Shown piece after piece: positions 43,167 to 55,970 of a stretch of 64,000 nucleotides of DNA. The stretch lies in contig CAXIPT010000002.1 in the NCBI GenBank assembly GCA_964030475.1, positions 9,692,984-9,756,983 on the forward strand, given 5' to 3'. This stretch comes from Tethya wilhelma (lineage: Eukaryota; Porifera; Demospongiae; Tethyida; Tethyidae). The notes under the pieces were generated by a model, which had not been told where the DNA came from, did no database searches, and saw only the letters and a program-made list of their open reading frames with translations. Each line of letters begins with the position of its first letter. The stretch's first letter is position 1. Both the position numbers and the translations under genes were made by a program.

Positions 43167-46100
43167 TTATTCCACATTGATGCCAAGGGTGTCAACACGA
43201 CACCTCAGAAACATCGTGTCGTCCTTGACATATGATCGATTGTTGAGGATAGAAATTGGAGCAAAAAGAGGACAACCAGAAGCGACGTTCATCTCACTTC
43301 GTGGCCTCTGGAAGGAAGATGAAGATGGTTCTGGACGGAAAGATTGAACAATGTCCTTTTGCTTGTCTTGATCGAGGAGCATCAGTGTCACAGTCTGTCT
43401 GAAAGGCCAAGCTAGCAGAGCATCATACTCTCCTCGCATCAGGGTGATGAAGAACGAGAGATGGGTGCCTTTGCCACTACCATCTCCATCCATGTAGAGC
43501 CTCAGACATAGCTTGTATCCATGACGACTGGTGTAGAAGGGAGCAGAATACAGGGACACCGTCCTCCCAGTGACAGCCTCATGTCTACGGCGTTGTATCT
43601 CGGGAATTTTCCAAATAAATGTACCATTGTAGCTGGTAGCCTGGAGCGTCTGGACCATCAGAGCCATCTCATTGAACCCCTCTTGGATCTGCAGGGTGGT
43701 TGTCTCTAGTCTGGTCACAGCCTCGCTCAGTGGTTGGATCTTGACGGCTAGCTCTGAACGAACTTGAGCCACTTCTTGTTTTACAGTATCTAGCTTTCGA
43801 TCCAGCGAAGCAATTTGTGTCTCCAAAGATTGTTCAAGTTCTTTATTAGCCTTCTTCATGAGTTGGTTATGATACATAGCTTGTTCTCTAACATGTTTAG
43901 CCAATTCTTTAACGTTACCCTGTGTGTGTATATGCATGATATTGTGTAACAAAAAGTAGCCATAAGTAAAATAATGACATGCAAATTGCAATACAATGCT
44001 GCTACATGCATGCAGCAGACATTATGCAATAATGAATATAATTAAACATTAACTTTACTTACAGTGAACGTGCACCCTATTTCCTTGAAGTCACAATCCC
44101 TGATGGCATGAGTGCACATGGTACGCATGTGTCTAGTGAGCTGTAGAAATGAAGCAAAAAAAGACATTCTATATAGATTAATCGGTAAAGGTCATTTGAT
44201 TATACACTAGAATCTTCTAGAAATCTGGTAAAGAGCATTAATAAGTTCTAAATCTAAAAGTATTCATTAAGAATGAATGACACATGATGACTCATATGAC
44301 ATCACTAATTAATTAGGAAGTAACCCCAGGAAGTCTCAAGTTAGTGTATGGAGCTAGTCTCAAAAGACTTATCTATATCCCTGACCTCCTAGAAAAAAAC
44401 TAGCTTAGATTACATTACAGACAAGTTCTCACCTCTTTCCTAGGCAGCTTTTCACCACACCCATTGGGGCAGAGAGCCAACACCAGCTCACAGTCCCTCT
44501 TTGTATGGTCCTGCATTGTTAGAGAACTTCCAGTGATTTACCTAGCAACAAATTATATTAGCTGTAATCTTCTAAGAATTGGGTCACTGATCTAAACCCA
44601 TTGAAATCAAGGATGAGGTAGTTCTTCTTAGTTCCACCTGACCACATGAAGTAAACTTAACTACCACTTATTCATTGCCTCCAGGAAAACATGCAGGATT
44701 TGGTCAAGACAATCAATACCTGACAGTTAAACCCAATCCTCCAAATACCCAATGATTCTCACTAAACTATAGATACAAGCTTAGATCATTCAATTATATT
44801 AGGGATAGGGATTATACAAAGTCAACAGATCACAGAATACTTACCTCGATATTTGGTACTGTTTTACCACACCAGCTACACACGGAGGGAGCATATCGGC
44901 AACTTCGTAGGTGACTTTTGACATTACTCCTCAGGATCTGCTCGTTGCAGCCGAAGGGCTGATTTGGACAAGCAACCACAGCGAATCTGCACTCCTTGAT
45001 GTGTTCCTGTGTGCATAAGGGAGTACGATATCACATTTATCACTTGGCTTCATCAATAGAATTATAGCAAAGATGCATATAACTATTATCAGATAACCTG
45101 GTGGCTGGCTTGCTGGCAGGATCTATCATTAAGTAAGTGTTAGGGTCTAGTACATCCCAAGACTATACTACTGTACTCTAGAGCTGTGGATGTAGCATGC
45201 AATATGCATGCACAGGCATGCTCCTATAGGTATGTTGATCTTTTTGTCTACCAAAGGTTCAGCAGACATACTAAAGCCAGAATCTTGTCTCCAAAGCCAT
45301 TATAGAGTAGCCCCCACCAATCACCTTTGATCCCACTTTGTATGGTGCAGGAATGCAAACTTTGAAGACAAAAGTTGCTCTAAGCTGGCAGTTGCTAGTC
45401 GGCTAGTGCAACTGTACTTGCCAATTTGTTATCTGGCACAATAATTATTAATCATTAAAGACCAAGTATATACCTGATAGTAAGTGCCCTCCCCTTCCCA
45501 GGGACAAGAAGGACTCTGGCATTTCAAGATGGAGTTCTTTAGTTCTAGTTCAACGGCTCTGTCCCTGAAACATTCATTTATTTCCACTGTATCACCACAT
45601 TTCGGACAGACAAATGTCCCTTTGCTGCAAAATAATGGAGGAGAACTAGGTAATTAAACAGGACCTCTGAGTATGCTAGTGCAACTATCATGCAAATTCA
45701 TAGTAAGGCCTCTTTTTTCGAGATAATCTAACACTCAAATCTGTATGAGTTTGCCCAAAATCACTTGAACTACTACTCAAATCCTATGTTGAGCAAAAAC
45801 TAACACCCAAACTTGTACAGAATATAGATCCTTTTTAAGAGTTATAAGCAGAATTTTGAAATACTTTGCCACATGCAAATGTGGTCTGAGCATCTAATAT
45901 AGGCTCTTGATTTATAGAAATAAGAGAGAGAAAAACAGGCACTTGAGTTGACAATAGAGTACATAACAGATTTTTGACTCAAAGATTGCAGACCACTAAC
46001 ACACTACTTTAGATCCGTTGCATGTACAAGCATCACGTGATCTTGAATTAAAAGTAGCTACTGCCAAGAGCTCCAACAACAATTCTTTCTGATCTTCCAA

Positions 46101-46759
46101 TACTTGCTATACAAATTGTCTAAGTAACTATATAACACTCAAATTTGTATGAGATGATACGTGTTATTCATAACAACTGACATGTGCTAAAAACAGTACA
46201 AGATGGGCCAAAAAACATTGTGGAGATAGGCTCTCTTGAAGCTTTTTTGAGAGTGGTAGTTTAAGTATCATAGATCCTAATTCAAGACATACACACAAAC
46301 CACAAAATTTATAGTTTTTTTATAAAGTCATTTTCAATATTACCTTCAATACTCATCAATCTTTTATGCCAGCATTGGATCATGGTACCTGCATTACAAA
46401 GGCAGAGTACCATTTGATGCATTAATGCTGACGAACTCAGTAAATTTATTTATAGTAGTTGTTACAAGCCTAATGCTGAGCTGATCATCTTTAATGAATC
46501 CCATAATTTGTATATACACTACATCCCAAATTATACACTTGACTATGTACATGCATGCCAATGTGCTATAGCTTGAATAAACATATTCATAATCTACAAA
46601 TTATTCTCATCGATCTACTTGTCCTTACTTGGCACTTGCAGACTTGCTGTACGAGTTGTAGCATGGACCACACAGCCGTTCACCACATGGACTCTGTACA
46701 GGTGAATAGAACAGGTAGAGGTTGCAGCTAGCACACTGCAAATTTAATAAAGTAGCCAT
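43167..46759 (-). CDS. TRAF-C: RING, TRAF zinc fingers, coiled coil, MATH
   Basis: Complete six-exon gene: 46629-46759 (ATG; CASCNLYLFYSPVQSPCGER), 45474-45624, 44845-45006 (CPNQPFGCNEQ; CSWCGKTVPNIE), 44433-44510, 44063-44140, 43167-43919. All phases agree with the other copies and the product is 450 residues. The RING and first finger are nearly identical to TRAF-B, whereas the MATH exon is nearest to TRAF-D. Function is expected as for TRAF-B. All Cys ligands are present and no lesion was seen. Confidence 0.93.
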
Positions 46760-46840
46760 TTTGTGATTATTTCAGTCTGTATAATTTTAGCATCCAGCTG
46801 ATGACACACTCTCCAACTTTTTTTTTGTGCTGCAACCAGT

Positions 46841-46852
46841 CATTTATATATA
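46841..46852 (-). promoter_or_regulatory. TRAF-C TATA box
   Basis: TATATATAAATG on the minus strand, 82-93 bases upstream of the ATG. Confidence 0.5.
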
Positions 46853-46859
46853 AAATGTT

Positions 46860-47312
46860 CACGTAGTTCTATTTATATCTTTTTGCAATTACGCAATAAT
46901 CAATGAATTCAATTCAGGACGTGACATTATTTGCATGGGGTGGAGCTCTATACCGGATATCCGGATCTAGATTCATCTCTAAGTCGACTAGTCATGACTT
47001 GATGCATGCGCGTATATTATGCTAGTTGTATAATGTTTGTGCAGTACACATGTGCATGCCAGTAGAAATTGAAGATTCATGTTCTGTGCATTTTACATTC
47101 TATGCTGGGCAACAAACAAATAAACAAACAACAATGTGGATTCATTCCATTATGATGAAATAACTGTTTACTTCAAAATGTACATAAACATATTTAACCC
47201 AATGATTATAGAATCGGGTCACATCCTTGCCACATTACTACAAAAATTTAGAAATCCAATTTCTAATTTTAGAGATTGTGATTCACAAAATCCAATCACA
47301 ATTATATACTCA
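46860..47312. other. Spacer between TRAF-C and the MINDY4-like gene
   Basis: About 450 bases holding TRAF-C upstream DNA and the MINDY4 3' untranslated region. No separate gene is supported. Confidence 0.5.
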
Positions 47313-48952
47313 TCATACTTTGTCCTTATGCTCTATAGGCGAAATAAGCTCATCATCCTTCCCAGGAACGACGTCTGTACCACTGTTATCTACAGTAGTC
47401 ACAAGAAGCACGATCAAACCATACAAGATGAAGAAGAGAGAGGCTCACAATGAAATAGTCCAGAAAGAATGTATTTGGTCACATACCAATAATTATAAGT
47501 GAGATCTTTTCCTCTTGATGTGACAACCCATCATAAAATTCCAGAGTAAAGTTCCGTCCTAGCTGCCTGAATTTCAACAAAATAGTCACCACTTTTAACA
47601 TCTACTTACAAAGACATATAGGGGACAAAATTGTCCATACAAGCTAGTTATACTTTGCAGGAAAGTCAAAGCCAAAGGACAAAAACACAATAGAATTCAT
47701 GAACAATAAAGAACAATGATCATTCTTGACCAGCAACTAATGAAAAATAACGTAAATTCATAAATTCTATAAATAGAAAGCAGGCTAGCAGCTACATAAT
47801 TCAAAATTTTTCCTGAAATAGTACAGGTTATGATTGCATTCATCGATACTCTGATTCACAGTTTCATGAAAACATAGAAAGCACAATTAATTGAAATGAT
47901 TGAACAAAAAAAAACATTCCCTAGTGCAAAATAATTATATCCGTACAAATCTGTCATTGTCCTAAACAGTTGAATTTCGCTAACCATTATCTCTATGGCA
48001 CTGTGAAAATCACAGTAATTTATAATCCATGCATGAATGTATGCATGTTTGTTTACCAGTTTTGAAGAAGTTGTCTTGTGAAAACAAAACTGAAAAATGA
48101 CTTTCACTGCAAACCACAAATATGGGATATACCAGCTCCTTGTAATAAGACCCAACCTAGACAAGAAACAGTGTGTAGGTACTCAGTGTTGGTGTGTGAA
48201 ACAAATCAAACATGAAAACTAGTCTAAGTATACATATATTGTGGGAAGTGAGAGTAAAGGTAGGCTCCACAAAACACAATACAACATAGCCACAAACCAG
48301 CTACTAGGAATGTCTAAAGTACCGTATAGCAGGTATTTTTGGGAGGGGGGGGGGGAGGGAGGGTAAAATTTTTGTGGTCTTTGAAAATTTTGCTGATTCG
48401 TGGAAAAAATTTTGTGGTCACGTATGGATTAACCACACCCCAGCCTTTATTCGTGGTAAATATTTCGTGGTTTGTCAGTCAACCACGAAAACCATGAAAA
48501 TTTTACTCCACGAAAAATACCCGCTATAGGGTAGTCCTGAACTATAGCTAGTTGCTGCAGTAACACAGGCATGTATACCAAACCACAGTAAAGCTAAGGA
48601 TTTTACCAACTGTGAAACAAAAGCCACCCGAGATTAACCACAAATCAAAACTGGAGACACCACAACAGAAAACAATTTCAAAATTTTATCAGGGAAACTT
48701 AATTTTAGAAAAAACAAACAAACACTCACACAAAAAAACAATTTCATAAACACAACATTATCCCCCCACAATTGGTTTAAACTCAGTCTAATCAACCCAA
48801 ACACAGACACCTGGGTACTCAGACCAGACTATATACAGCTGGGGGCTTTGTACATACAAAACAAAAGAGAAAGCTTACCATGCATGAGTTGTAATGTTCA
48901 AAGAGGGTGAGATACCTCTGTCCTGGAATCCCCTTCAATATGTGCTGAAGAN

Positions 48953-49005
<53 letters not shown>

Positions 49006-50930
49006 TGGGGAAAAACAACACCAAACAATGTCAATCTTGCAAGAAAAAAAATCTATTGTTGTAAATTACCCACAACAACCACAAAAACATTTTGCAGAAA
49101 GCTCCCCAAGTACATTCCCCTGTTAACCACAAGAAGCATACTATAGTACATACTACTTTACATACTGGTATTGTACTATTGCATGCTCAATAGAAGTGTG
49201 GTAAAATGTACATGTATGACTGTGTTTGTTTATACTATGACAAAAGAGATAAAAACACTTATTGTGAAAGCTGCACCAATAACTTGAAAGGAGCTTTTGT
49301 GCTAACAATGGGCAACCCTACAGACACACTTACACAGTATACAAAACAGATATACACTATATCAATGGCTATCATAAAAAAAGAAGTAAATCTATAGGGA
49401 AGATCAAAAGGTTTTTCCTTAATTTGTTTTAAGGGTGATAAAACCATTTTATTTTACATAAAATCTAAAGATTCGGCTCACTTTTTTCGTCGTTCCTGTG
49501 TCCAGTTCCAAGTGATCGTCAAAAACATTTGAAACTGCAAAGCCAGTTAACAAGAGATTGACCATTTCCTACAGAAAAAGGATGAACAATTAGACCCAAT
49601 TCACAGTAATATCCTTCTGTACCTTGTACTAGCTGACACAAGGGGTTTCATTTTAAAATACATACAATGTAATAACTTTATTCACCAGAAATTGTTTTTT
49701 TACTTGTAAACAAATACTATGACATCCTTTTGAGTCATAACTTTGAGTAAACCAATCAAATTTGTCCACTTAAGCTTTTTACTAAAATATACTGAAAGTG
49801 ATGCTTCAGACATATATTATACCCAGGTGATTGACCAGGTTAATGGTATTCATTGCAACATAAACAATTACATAATTATTGCATCCTGTTTATAGGTTAC
49901 TATGGTGATAACAGTGAATATCACTGCAAAATAGGAGATCCTAGCAGGAAAATTAAGTGGAATGTATTTAAATGCAAATTGGAATTGGTCATAACAAATT
50001 CCCAAACTACAACTTCTTCACCACACACTTAAGTACAATGGCCCTTAACAACAATCAGGGCATTAGTTCTTAAACATAATTAAATACATGAATATAAGAA
50101 GCCTCTAGCCTCGTAAACCAGGCCCTCCCTGCATACTGCAATAAACATAGCAGGGAGGGCCTGGTTTACGAGGTTAAGAAGCCTCTGTATGGCCCAAGTA
50201 AACCAGAGAGAAATTACTATTGCTACATTCAAATGAGAGCAATGCCACACGTACAGACCATGGAATGATCTAATCTTGAGCTCGCTCATAAGCACATGTT
50301 TGATCACATGCAAACAAACAGCCAACCATGTGATACAAATAATGATAATGTAGTTCCAACAGACAGGTGATTTCATCACACAATAATTACTGATCCTAAC
50401 ACATACACATAATTGTGGAGACAAAAATAATCATACTATAGCACATGATGCATAAGTATGCAAGCAATTTGAACCACATGTAGTAAGTCAGCAAAACATG
50501 TGATGGTACGTCCAAAACGTCACTCATTGTATGGTTGAACAGCAGAACAATAACATGTACAATTTTAAGTATTTTTTCACACAAATAGCAAAACATCTCT
50601 CACACACCTGAGTACAGCAGCCATGAGCACCAATAAGAGTATTAGTTATTTCATCGTTATCCTGCAAATCAAGAGTGATGACGAAATAGTTAGAAAACTA
50701 ACTTTTTGAAGGAAAATTAAGGCATGCAATTACTACTATGCGGAGATTAATACAATGAGAACTAAAGAACAATCAATGAGGGAAACTATCCGGAAACACT
50801 GGATATCGTACTATATATGATCAATTGCTTCATACGCATGCACAATTATTAATACTCACTTGTCAACACCTCGTGATAGCAGTACTGAGAGTAGGAAATG
50901 TATACAACTGCTTGAAGAGTCATCATGGAG
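47313..50930 (-). CDS. MINDY4: MINDY4-like deubiquitinase, 3' exons
   Basis: Minus-strand exons: 50860-50930 (LLSVLLSRGVDK), 50608-50661 (TNTLIGAHGCCTQ), 49482-49568 (EMVNLLLTGFAVSNVFDDHL), 48879-48944 (HILKGIPGQRYLTLFEHYN), 48057-48156 (IFVVCSESHFSVLF), 47487-47558 (RNFTLEFYDGLSHQEEK), 47313-47389 (ends in TGA). These match the C-terminal half of the MINDY3/4 catalytic domain. The SESHFSVLF His is the expected catalytic His. All junctions agree in phase except 50860 to 50661, where one base or a micro-exon is missing. The catalytic Cys exon (GGPCG-type) is not in the window. The 5' exons are at 56700-58740 and middle exons at 31499-33115. Confidence 0.85.
48319..48533. mobile_element. MITE with TACCGTATAGC ends
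   Basis: Inverted repeat of about 215 bp. The left end TACCGTATAGCAGGTATTTTT pairs with AAAAATACCCGCTATAGGGTA at the right. Internal TTCGTGG and CCACGAAA blocks are complementary. It lies between two MINDY4 exons. Confidence 0.7.
48951..49003. repeat. A-run at a contig join
   Basis: About 50 A residues, interrupted by the N at 48952, just upstream of the MINDY4 exon at 48879-48944. It is probably where assembly stopped in a poly-T intron tract. Confidence 0.8.
50106..50176. mobile_element. Fold-back MITE, family F, copy 1
   Basis: 71-bp near-palindrome that begins TAGCCTCGTAAACC and ends GGTTTACGAGGTTA, flanked by the 9-bp direct repeat AGAAGCCTC (50097-50105 and 50177-50185). It lies in a MINDY4 intron. 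Confidence 0.85.
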
Positions 50931-51622
50931 CTAAAAATAGAGGGGAAAATTAAAGCTATGTGCTTCTTGAGAGATACATAAACAATGTCATACAAGTTCT
51001 TGCAAGGCAATTTACACATCTGAATCATGGTATTCACCATAAAAGATGGAAATTTATTAGGTTGGTTTAGTTTTCACAAAACGTGCCACATCACAATGAC
51101 ACATGTAGCATACCCACTTATGCGAAAATGATGTAGCTCAAAACACAGTTCTTAAAACAACTGTGAATTCTTTTCACTGTTTCAACCTGTCACTGCCTGC
51201 CATTAAACATTTACACACAACTGGCTGCTAAGTACATTCATAGCAACCAATGAATTCACTACAGCTTGTGATGACCTATGTATGACAAAGCAACTTATGA
51301 CTAGAACCAATCACGTTACGACACCAATAAAGACACAACAGTGAATACACATTAGTTCTAATGGAAGTGAGAGTATACACTAATTTGCAATCCATCATGT
51401 CCATACCTGCTAGCTACAAAATGGTCCCTTGCCAACCTACTTCCATGCAAATTGATTAACCAAACGTACATGGAAGTTAAGGATGCTTGCAAGCTTTTAC
51501 ATGTGACAATTTGTGTGTTCGTACAGGACACATGTGAACATGATTAGCTATTACAAACATACAGGTAGGTACATGGCATACACACAGAAATTGAGTGTAG
51601 ACAAATCCTTATTCATAAATTA

Positions 51623-51694
51623 TAGTTGCATGACCCTTAAGTGGGCAGCACTCGATGCATGGTCGAGTGCTGCCCACTTAAGGGCATGCAACTA
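51623..51694. mobile_element. Fold-back element with near-perfect stem
   Basis: Arms of about 33 bases (TAGTTGCATGACCCTTAAG pairing with CTTAAGGGCATGCAACTA) around a short ATGCAT-centred loop. Like family F it begins TAG and ends CTA, but no 9-bp duplication was seen. Confidence 0.75.
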
Positions 51695-51810
51695 TTTTGT
51701 TTGCCATTGATCCCCTGTGACCTCTAGCTACTCTATTGTCACCTCCACCCAGCCAGTATAACCAGCAATTAGCCTATAAAAACTTTGGTTGCTAGGTAAT
51801 GGCAAACAAA

Positions 51811-52006
51811 ATACCGTAAAGCCAAAAATTTTTGAGGAGTAAAATTTTCCTGGAAGGCGATTGCAAAACTTATCACTGTTTTATTTTTTCGAGGATTGAG
51901 CAAACATGATCCTGATTTTTTTGCCTGTAAATTTATTGCAGATCACTGGCAATCTACCAAAACCATGAAATTTATACTCCTCAAAAAATTTCTAGTGATA
52001 CGGTAA
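51811..52006. mobile_element. MITE with TACCGT/ACGGTA ends
   Basis: Imperfect inverted repeat of about 195 bp. The left has ATACCGTAAAGCC and TTGAGGAGTAAAATT; the right has AATTTATACTCCTCAAA and GATACGGTAAT. It resembles the element at 48319-48533 in end sequence and AT-rich design. Confidence 0.65.
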
Positions 52007-52492
52007 TACTCACAAAGTTAAGATTATCCAATAAAAAACAAGTCAAGTTTCTCCTTACTGGTGAAGTGATATGAAGTAACCTGCAAACGAAGCAAAGCAA
52101 AAGGATGTATCAGCTGATTTAATCAATTTCAGTTTACATTTAAGGCATACAGTGCAAGTAAACGGTCAGTCACATGCACTATATAAACAATGTTATTATT
52201 AAACTTAAATTAAAATTATTAGAATCAAACTACCATATATACGTGTGTATTAGTCCCACTTAATTTTAAACCTTGTGACCAACTCTATCCAATGATTACA
52301 CTAATTGATAATAATCAACATCCTGTGTGTGCATGCCCTGAAGGCATAATTATGTAATAATAATATTAACACAGAGAAATATACATAAAATTGGTCATTA
52401 TGTCTGAAAAACATTTTTAAGAGAGTCTGAAAAACATTTTTAAGAGAGATAATTAGATTAACATACCATTTCAGTGGTGTTATCCAAACGAT

Positions 52493-52573
52493 TAGTCTAT
52501 CGAGCTAGACCCTTTTTTCTACCCCTGACATGCGTTAGGCAGCGGTGAGAAAAGGGTCTAGCTCGATAGACTA
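52493..52573. mobile_element. Fold-back MITE with 9-bp target duplication
   Basis: 81-bp element that begins TAGTCTATCGAGCTAGACCC and ends GGGTCTAGCTCGATAGACTA, flanked by CCAAACGAT on both sides (52484-52492, 52574-52582). Its ends TAGTCT and AGACTA resemble family F. Confidence 0.85.
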
Positions 52574-53080
52574 CCAAACGATATGAAGAGCTCATGTGAG
52601 AGGTAGCTTGAATGGTCAAAGAATTACAAGGTCTGGAAAAATATGGCAAACAAACAATTGCTGGTTAAGTATGCAATCACTAACAAACCAGCGCATATGG
52701 CATTGTCCCTTAATTCAACTGGACAACCATGACAACCACGTGTTATCACCATAAAGTGTAAAGAGATGTACGTTTAAGTAATGCATACTTGCATGGCTCT
52801 AAACAATGCCATAGCAACATAATTTGTTTGTCAACTATTCTATTCCCAATACAACTTGTGACCATTACAGATGGTATATTGATTGACACATAATCAGGGG
52901 GTGGCGACTCCCATATGTACTGTACTTGGAGCCGCGACCGCGGTCAAGATCTTGACCGTCCAAAATTTCCATTTTGACCGTTGACTGTGACTAAAATTTG
53001 ATTTTGACCGTTGACTGAGCGGCGAAATTCGCGCTTGACTGACCATCTTTACCAACTTCGATCGTCTAANACACACACAC

Positions 53081-53111
<31 letters not shown>

Positions 53112-53128
53112 CACTAGGATAATCACAG

Positions 53129-53825
53129 CATATCGTACCTTCTTCCTTTATGCTGGCTCAGCTCAGGAGGCTGAGGATTGGATCAAAATACTAAGATGGA
53201 AGTTGGTAAGGAAATAAACGTTTTACGTACACACGGTCATGTTTAGCTAGCGCTAGAGCCTCTGATAGTTAACCTTCTGAAACATGCACCGGCCCTCTAA
53301 TGTGCACTAAACCCAATGCGAATTGTGTGTCAATGCCCTCTAATGCGCTTCAATTTAGCTTCAATGTGCATTAGGCTAATCCACATCCAGAGGTGGTTTA
53401 AAACAGGTTTGAAGGCTGTTTAGACTAAACATATACTCACTCCCAATGCTCGTAAATGTCCTAGCTGTGCTAAATGTAAAACAGAACCTCTAAGAAGAGG
53501 ACAACCTCTCATAAAGGATGAACAATCAAGCCGAATTTATAATTGCCTACCAAAATGTCCTTTGTTCAAACCCCAAGAACTATATAGTTCTACTGACAAG
53601 AATCAAAATTGCTTGTGTATATTATATAGTCTCGTAAACCAGGCCCTCTTCGCTATGCTTAGCGCTTATTGCCCTCCCTATTGGTAAGCGCTAAGCGATA
53701 TGTATACTATAGCAGGGAGGGCCTGGTTTATGAAGCTATGTAATTATATTATCCCTCAACTATAACGTGTCATTCTGTTTGTGCAGGATCATCCTTCAGG
53801 CACAGAAACTGCTAAGAAGAAATAA
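53129..53825 (+). CDS. DAPP1-like PH domain protein, last two exons
   Basis: Exon 53129-53205 encodes the last strand and C-terminal helix of a PH domain (TFFLYAGSAQEAEDWIKIL, then RWKL). Exon 53787-53825 adds DHPSGTETAKKK and a stop, in phase 0. The helix is very like that of DAPP1/Bam32, a phosphoinositide-binding adaptor with an SH2 and a PH domain. The SH2 part and the rest of the PH domain would lie before the N at 53070 and are missing. A fold-back MITE sits in the intron. Confidence 0.68.
53627..53738. mobile_element. Fold-back MITE, family F, copy 2
   Basis: 112-bp inverted repeat with TAGTCTCGTAAACCAGGCCC at the left and GGGCCTGGTTTATGAAGCTA at the right, and an extra inner stem (TTAGCGCTTA with TAAGCGCTAA). 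The flanking 9-mers do not match, so the copy is older or rearranged. Confidence 0.78.
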
Positions 53826-54089
53826 TGTTGGATGTGTAATAATATTACGACCATTGTATGTGCATAAACCCTATATACAACTCTACTGTATCAGTCTGTA
53901 TGTCTACGTGTATGTGTGTGTATGTATGCATGACTTTAGAAATCTGGGGATTATACTTTAGCTCTTTTTATTGCTAATTTTAATGCAGTTATCATACATC
54001 TATTTTTTATATGCACTTGTAATTTAATTTTCTGTGAAATGACTTCTCAGCACAAGAGAAACCCTCAGATTTTGTTTGTGCACGTTTTG

Positions 54090-54135
54090 CGGTTGCAATT
54101 GGTGGGCGGGGCTAATGTATGTGTCACATGATATT
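54090..54135 (+). promoter_or_regulatory. Possible promoter of the unknown plus-strand gene
   Basis: An inverted CCAAT box (ATTGG, about 54099), a GC box (GGTGGGCGGGGC, 54101-54112) and a CACATG E-box (about 54124) cluster about 100-200 bases before the first possible exon ending at 54289 (ACCG before GTACGT). Confidence 0.4.
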
Positions 54136-54319
54136 ATTGTGACTGGAGTTTGAGCTCGAAGTCATAAACTAAAAAGTGACACTCAGAGTCAGTGGTTGAA
54201 TCATCTCTTCTGTTGTGTGTTTGAAGATATCTTAGTACTCAGAATCGTCTGCCTGCTCTACGTCCAGGAGTACACACAGTGGTACCGGTACGTCTCGTAA
54301 ATAATTTTGTGGATTCTGT

Positions 54320-55970
54320 CTTCATTCGCGGGAAAGTGTGGGAAAAACTTTATCTAGACCGAAGCCATACAGTAGTAGAGAGACTCACAAACTCTATCTC
54401 CCACGTACGTACCAGTCGTCACCTCTTGCAGTCAGTCTGAGGGCTGTTTCTGAACCTCTTCAGTCTACAAATTCAACATCTCAAGGTAGGCAAGACTTTG
54501 CAGGGATATGAGGCATATATAAATATTTAATATTTAGGTGGAAAATCATGTAAAAGTTCAGTTGCTGTATCAGTTTACAACCAGTGTACTTGTGTTTGTT
54601 GGTTAGCTTCTGCATCTGAATCCTGACTTATCTAGCTATACTACCTCAGTACATGGGAAGGAGAAGACAGACTGAGAAGATTATAGGGCCTGCTGTACAA
54701 CAGGAAATCCTTTCATGATCTGAGGACTGAACATGAACTTGTACTCATGCATGGGAAGAATTCGACTGTGGGAATGTTTAATCTGTGAGACGAAGGCTTC
54801 ACTGCTGTCACAGAACATGACATCAAATTCCCAACAAGTATAAAAAATACTCCCAGGTGTGATATTCCTTCCTAGAGAAAAATTATAAACAGACAATAAA
54901 CAACACCCCCTGTAATTCCCACATGCATGAGCTCATCCTGCATGGAATCCCCAGGCCCCCTGCATAATATTAAATTTTTACAACCAAAAGATTAATCTAC
55001 AATCGATCTACATAGCCTCTTATGTTCCCAGGCTCCTCCTTCGCAATCACAGAATCACTGAATCAGTCACCAAATTTCAAAGGTATGTACGTATGTGTGC
55101 ATATACTGTATGTATGCTGCATATACACTTCACCTTGTGCTGTACGAGGCCATACTCCAATCCAGGGAGGTCACAGAAATAATGTAAAGTTCTATCTTTT
55201 TGTTGAAGGATGGACCTTTAGCGCTGCCAAAGAGAAGCACTCGAAGAGCCTATCACAGAACAAAATGAAGAAGAAGGAATTTAAAAAAATTGATCTGCCA
55301 ATCAAATCATTGGCATTATATAGGTGGTAAGATACTGACTCAGCAAGTACGTGCAGAGGCATAAACAGATTCAAAGCATTTGCAGTCACATGATTGGAAC
55401 CTAGTCAACAGATTTGGAGGCCTCGCAAGTACACACTCCGACATTCAATTAAAGCTCACCTTTGCACTTTCCAGAGTTATGGGACAACTATTGTAAGATA
55501 GTAGTTTTTTACGTTGCACAGATTCTAAATAAGGAAAAAAACAAGGGATCACTTCACAAAGAGATGAGGGGAAGTCTAGACCTTCAACAGCTGTAGGTAT
55601 TTCTACGCTTAGATCAAGGCTTTCCAAATCTTCAAATATCAAAAATTTGTCAATACACCTACAGATGGTATCTGGGTGTGTGTGCATTGGGCAATGGTGG
55701 AATAAGAAAAAAACAACATAAGTTCACATTCTGTCTTGCATGCCTAGTTACCTCAAGGATGACACAAATTACACAATAATAGCTAGTCACACTATTTTTT
55801 ACCAAATACAGCAATATCTACAAAGTGTGGAACATGAAAAACTTTGGTCTTTGTAATGGTTTTTTGTTTTGTGCAGGTACAAGAATTCATTGAGCTTGTC
55901 TCTGGAAGCAACAGTCTTTATGGGTTCAAAGAAGAGACCTAAAAAAAATTCAAGTCTAGATCTTAACTGA
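54320..55970 (+). CDS. Unrecognised basic protein gene, 3' exons
   Basis: Four plus-strand segments join in phase: about 54346-54486 (PKPYSSRETHKLYLPRTYQ), 55032-55081 (SSFAITESLNQSPNFK), about 55210-55326 (a Lys-rich NKMKKKEFKKIDLPIKSLAL stretch) and 55877-55970 (KNSLSLSLEATVFMGSKK, TGA stop at 55968). The product is rich in Ser and Lys and partly disordered. I do not recognise a family. The acceptor of the third segment is weak and the first exon is uncertain. It could be a real short gene downstream of the DAPP1-like gene, or its splicing may be wrong. Confidence 0.35.
54681..55669 (-). other. Possible minus-strand exons of unknown identity
   Basis: A frame at about 55459-55669 (KFLIFEDLESLDLSVEIPTA; ends at AAAG before GTGAGC) could splice in phase 0 to 54696-54871 (after TTCTCTAG). 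Both have plausible splice signals on minus. No known family was recognised, and they overlap proposed plus-strand introns, so only one model may be right. They lie inside the span of the MINDY4-like gene. Confidence 0.25.

Noticed and set aside
47856..48164. 102-codon minus-strand frame with hydrophobic stretches
   Set aside because: Wrong frame of the MINDY4 exon 48057-48156. The other frame reads VVCSESHFSVLF with correct splice phases.
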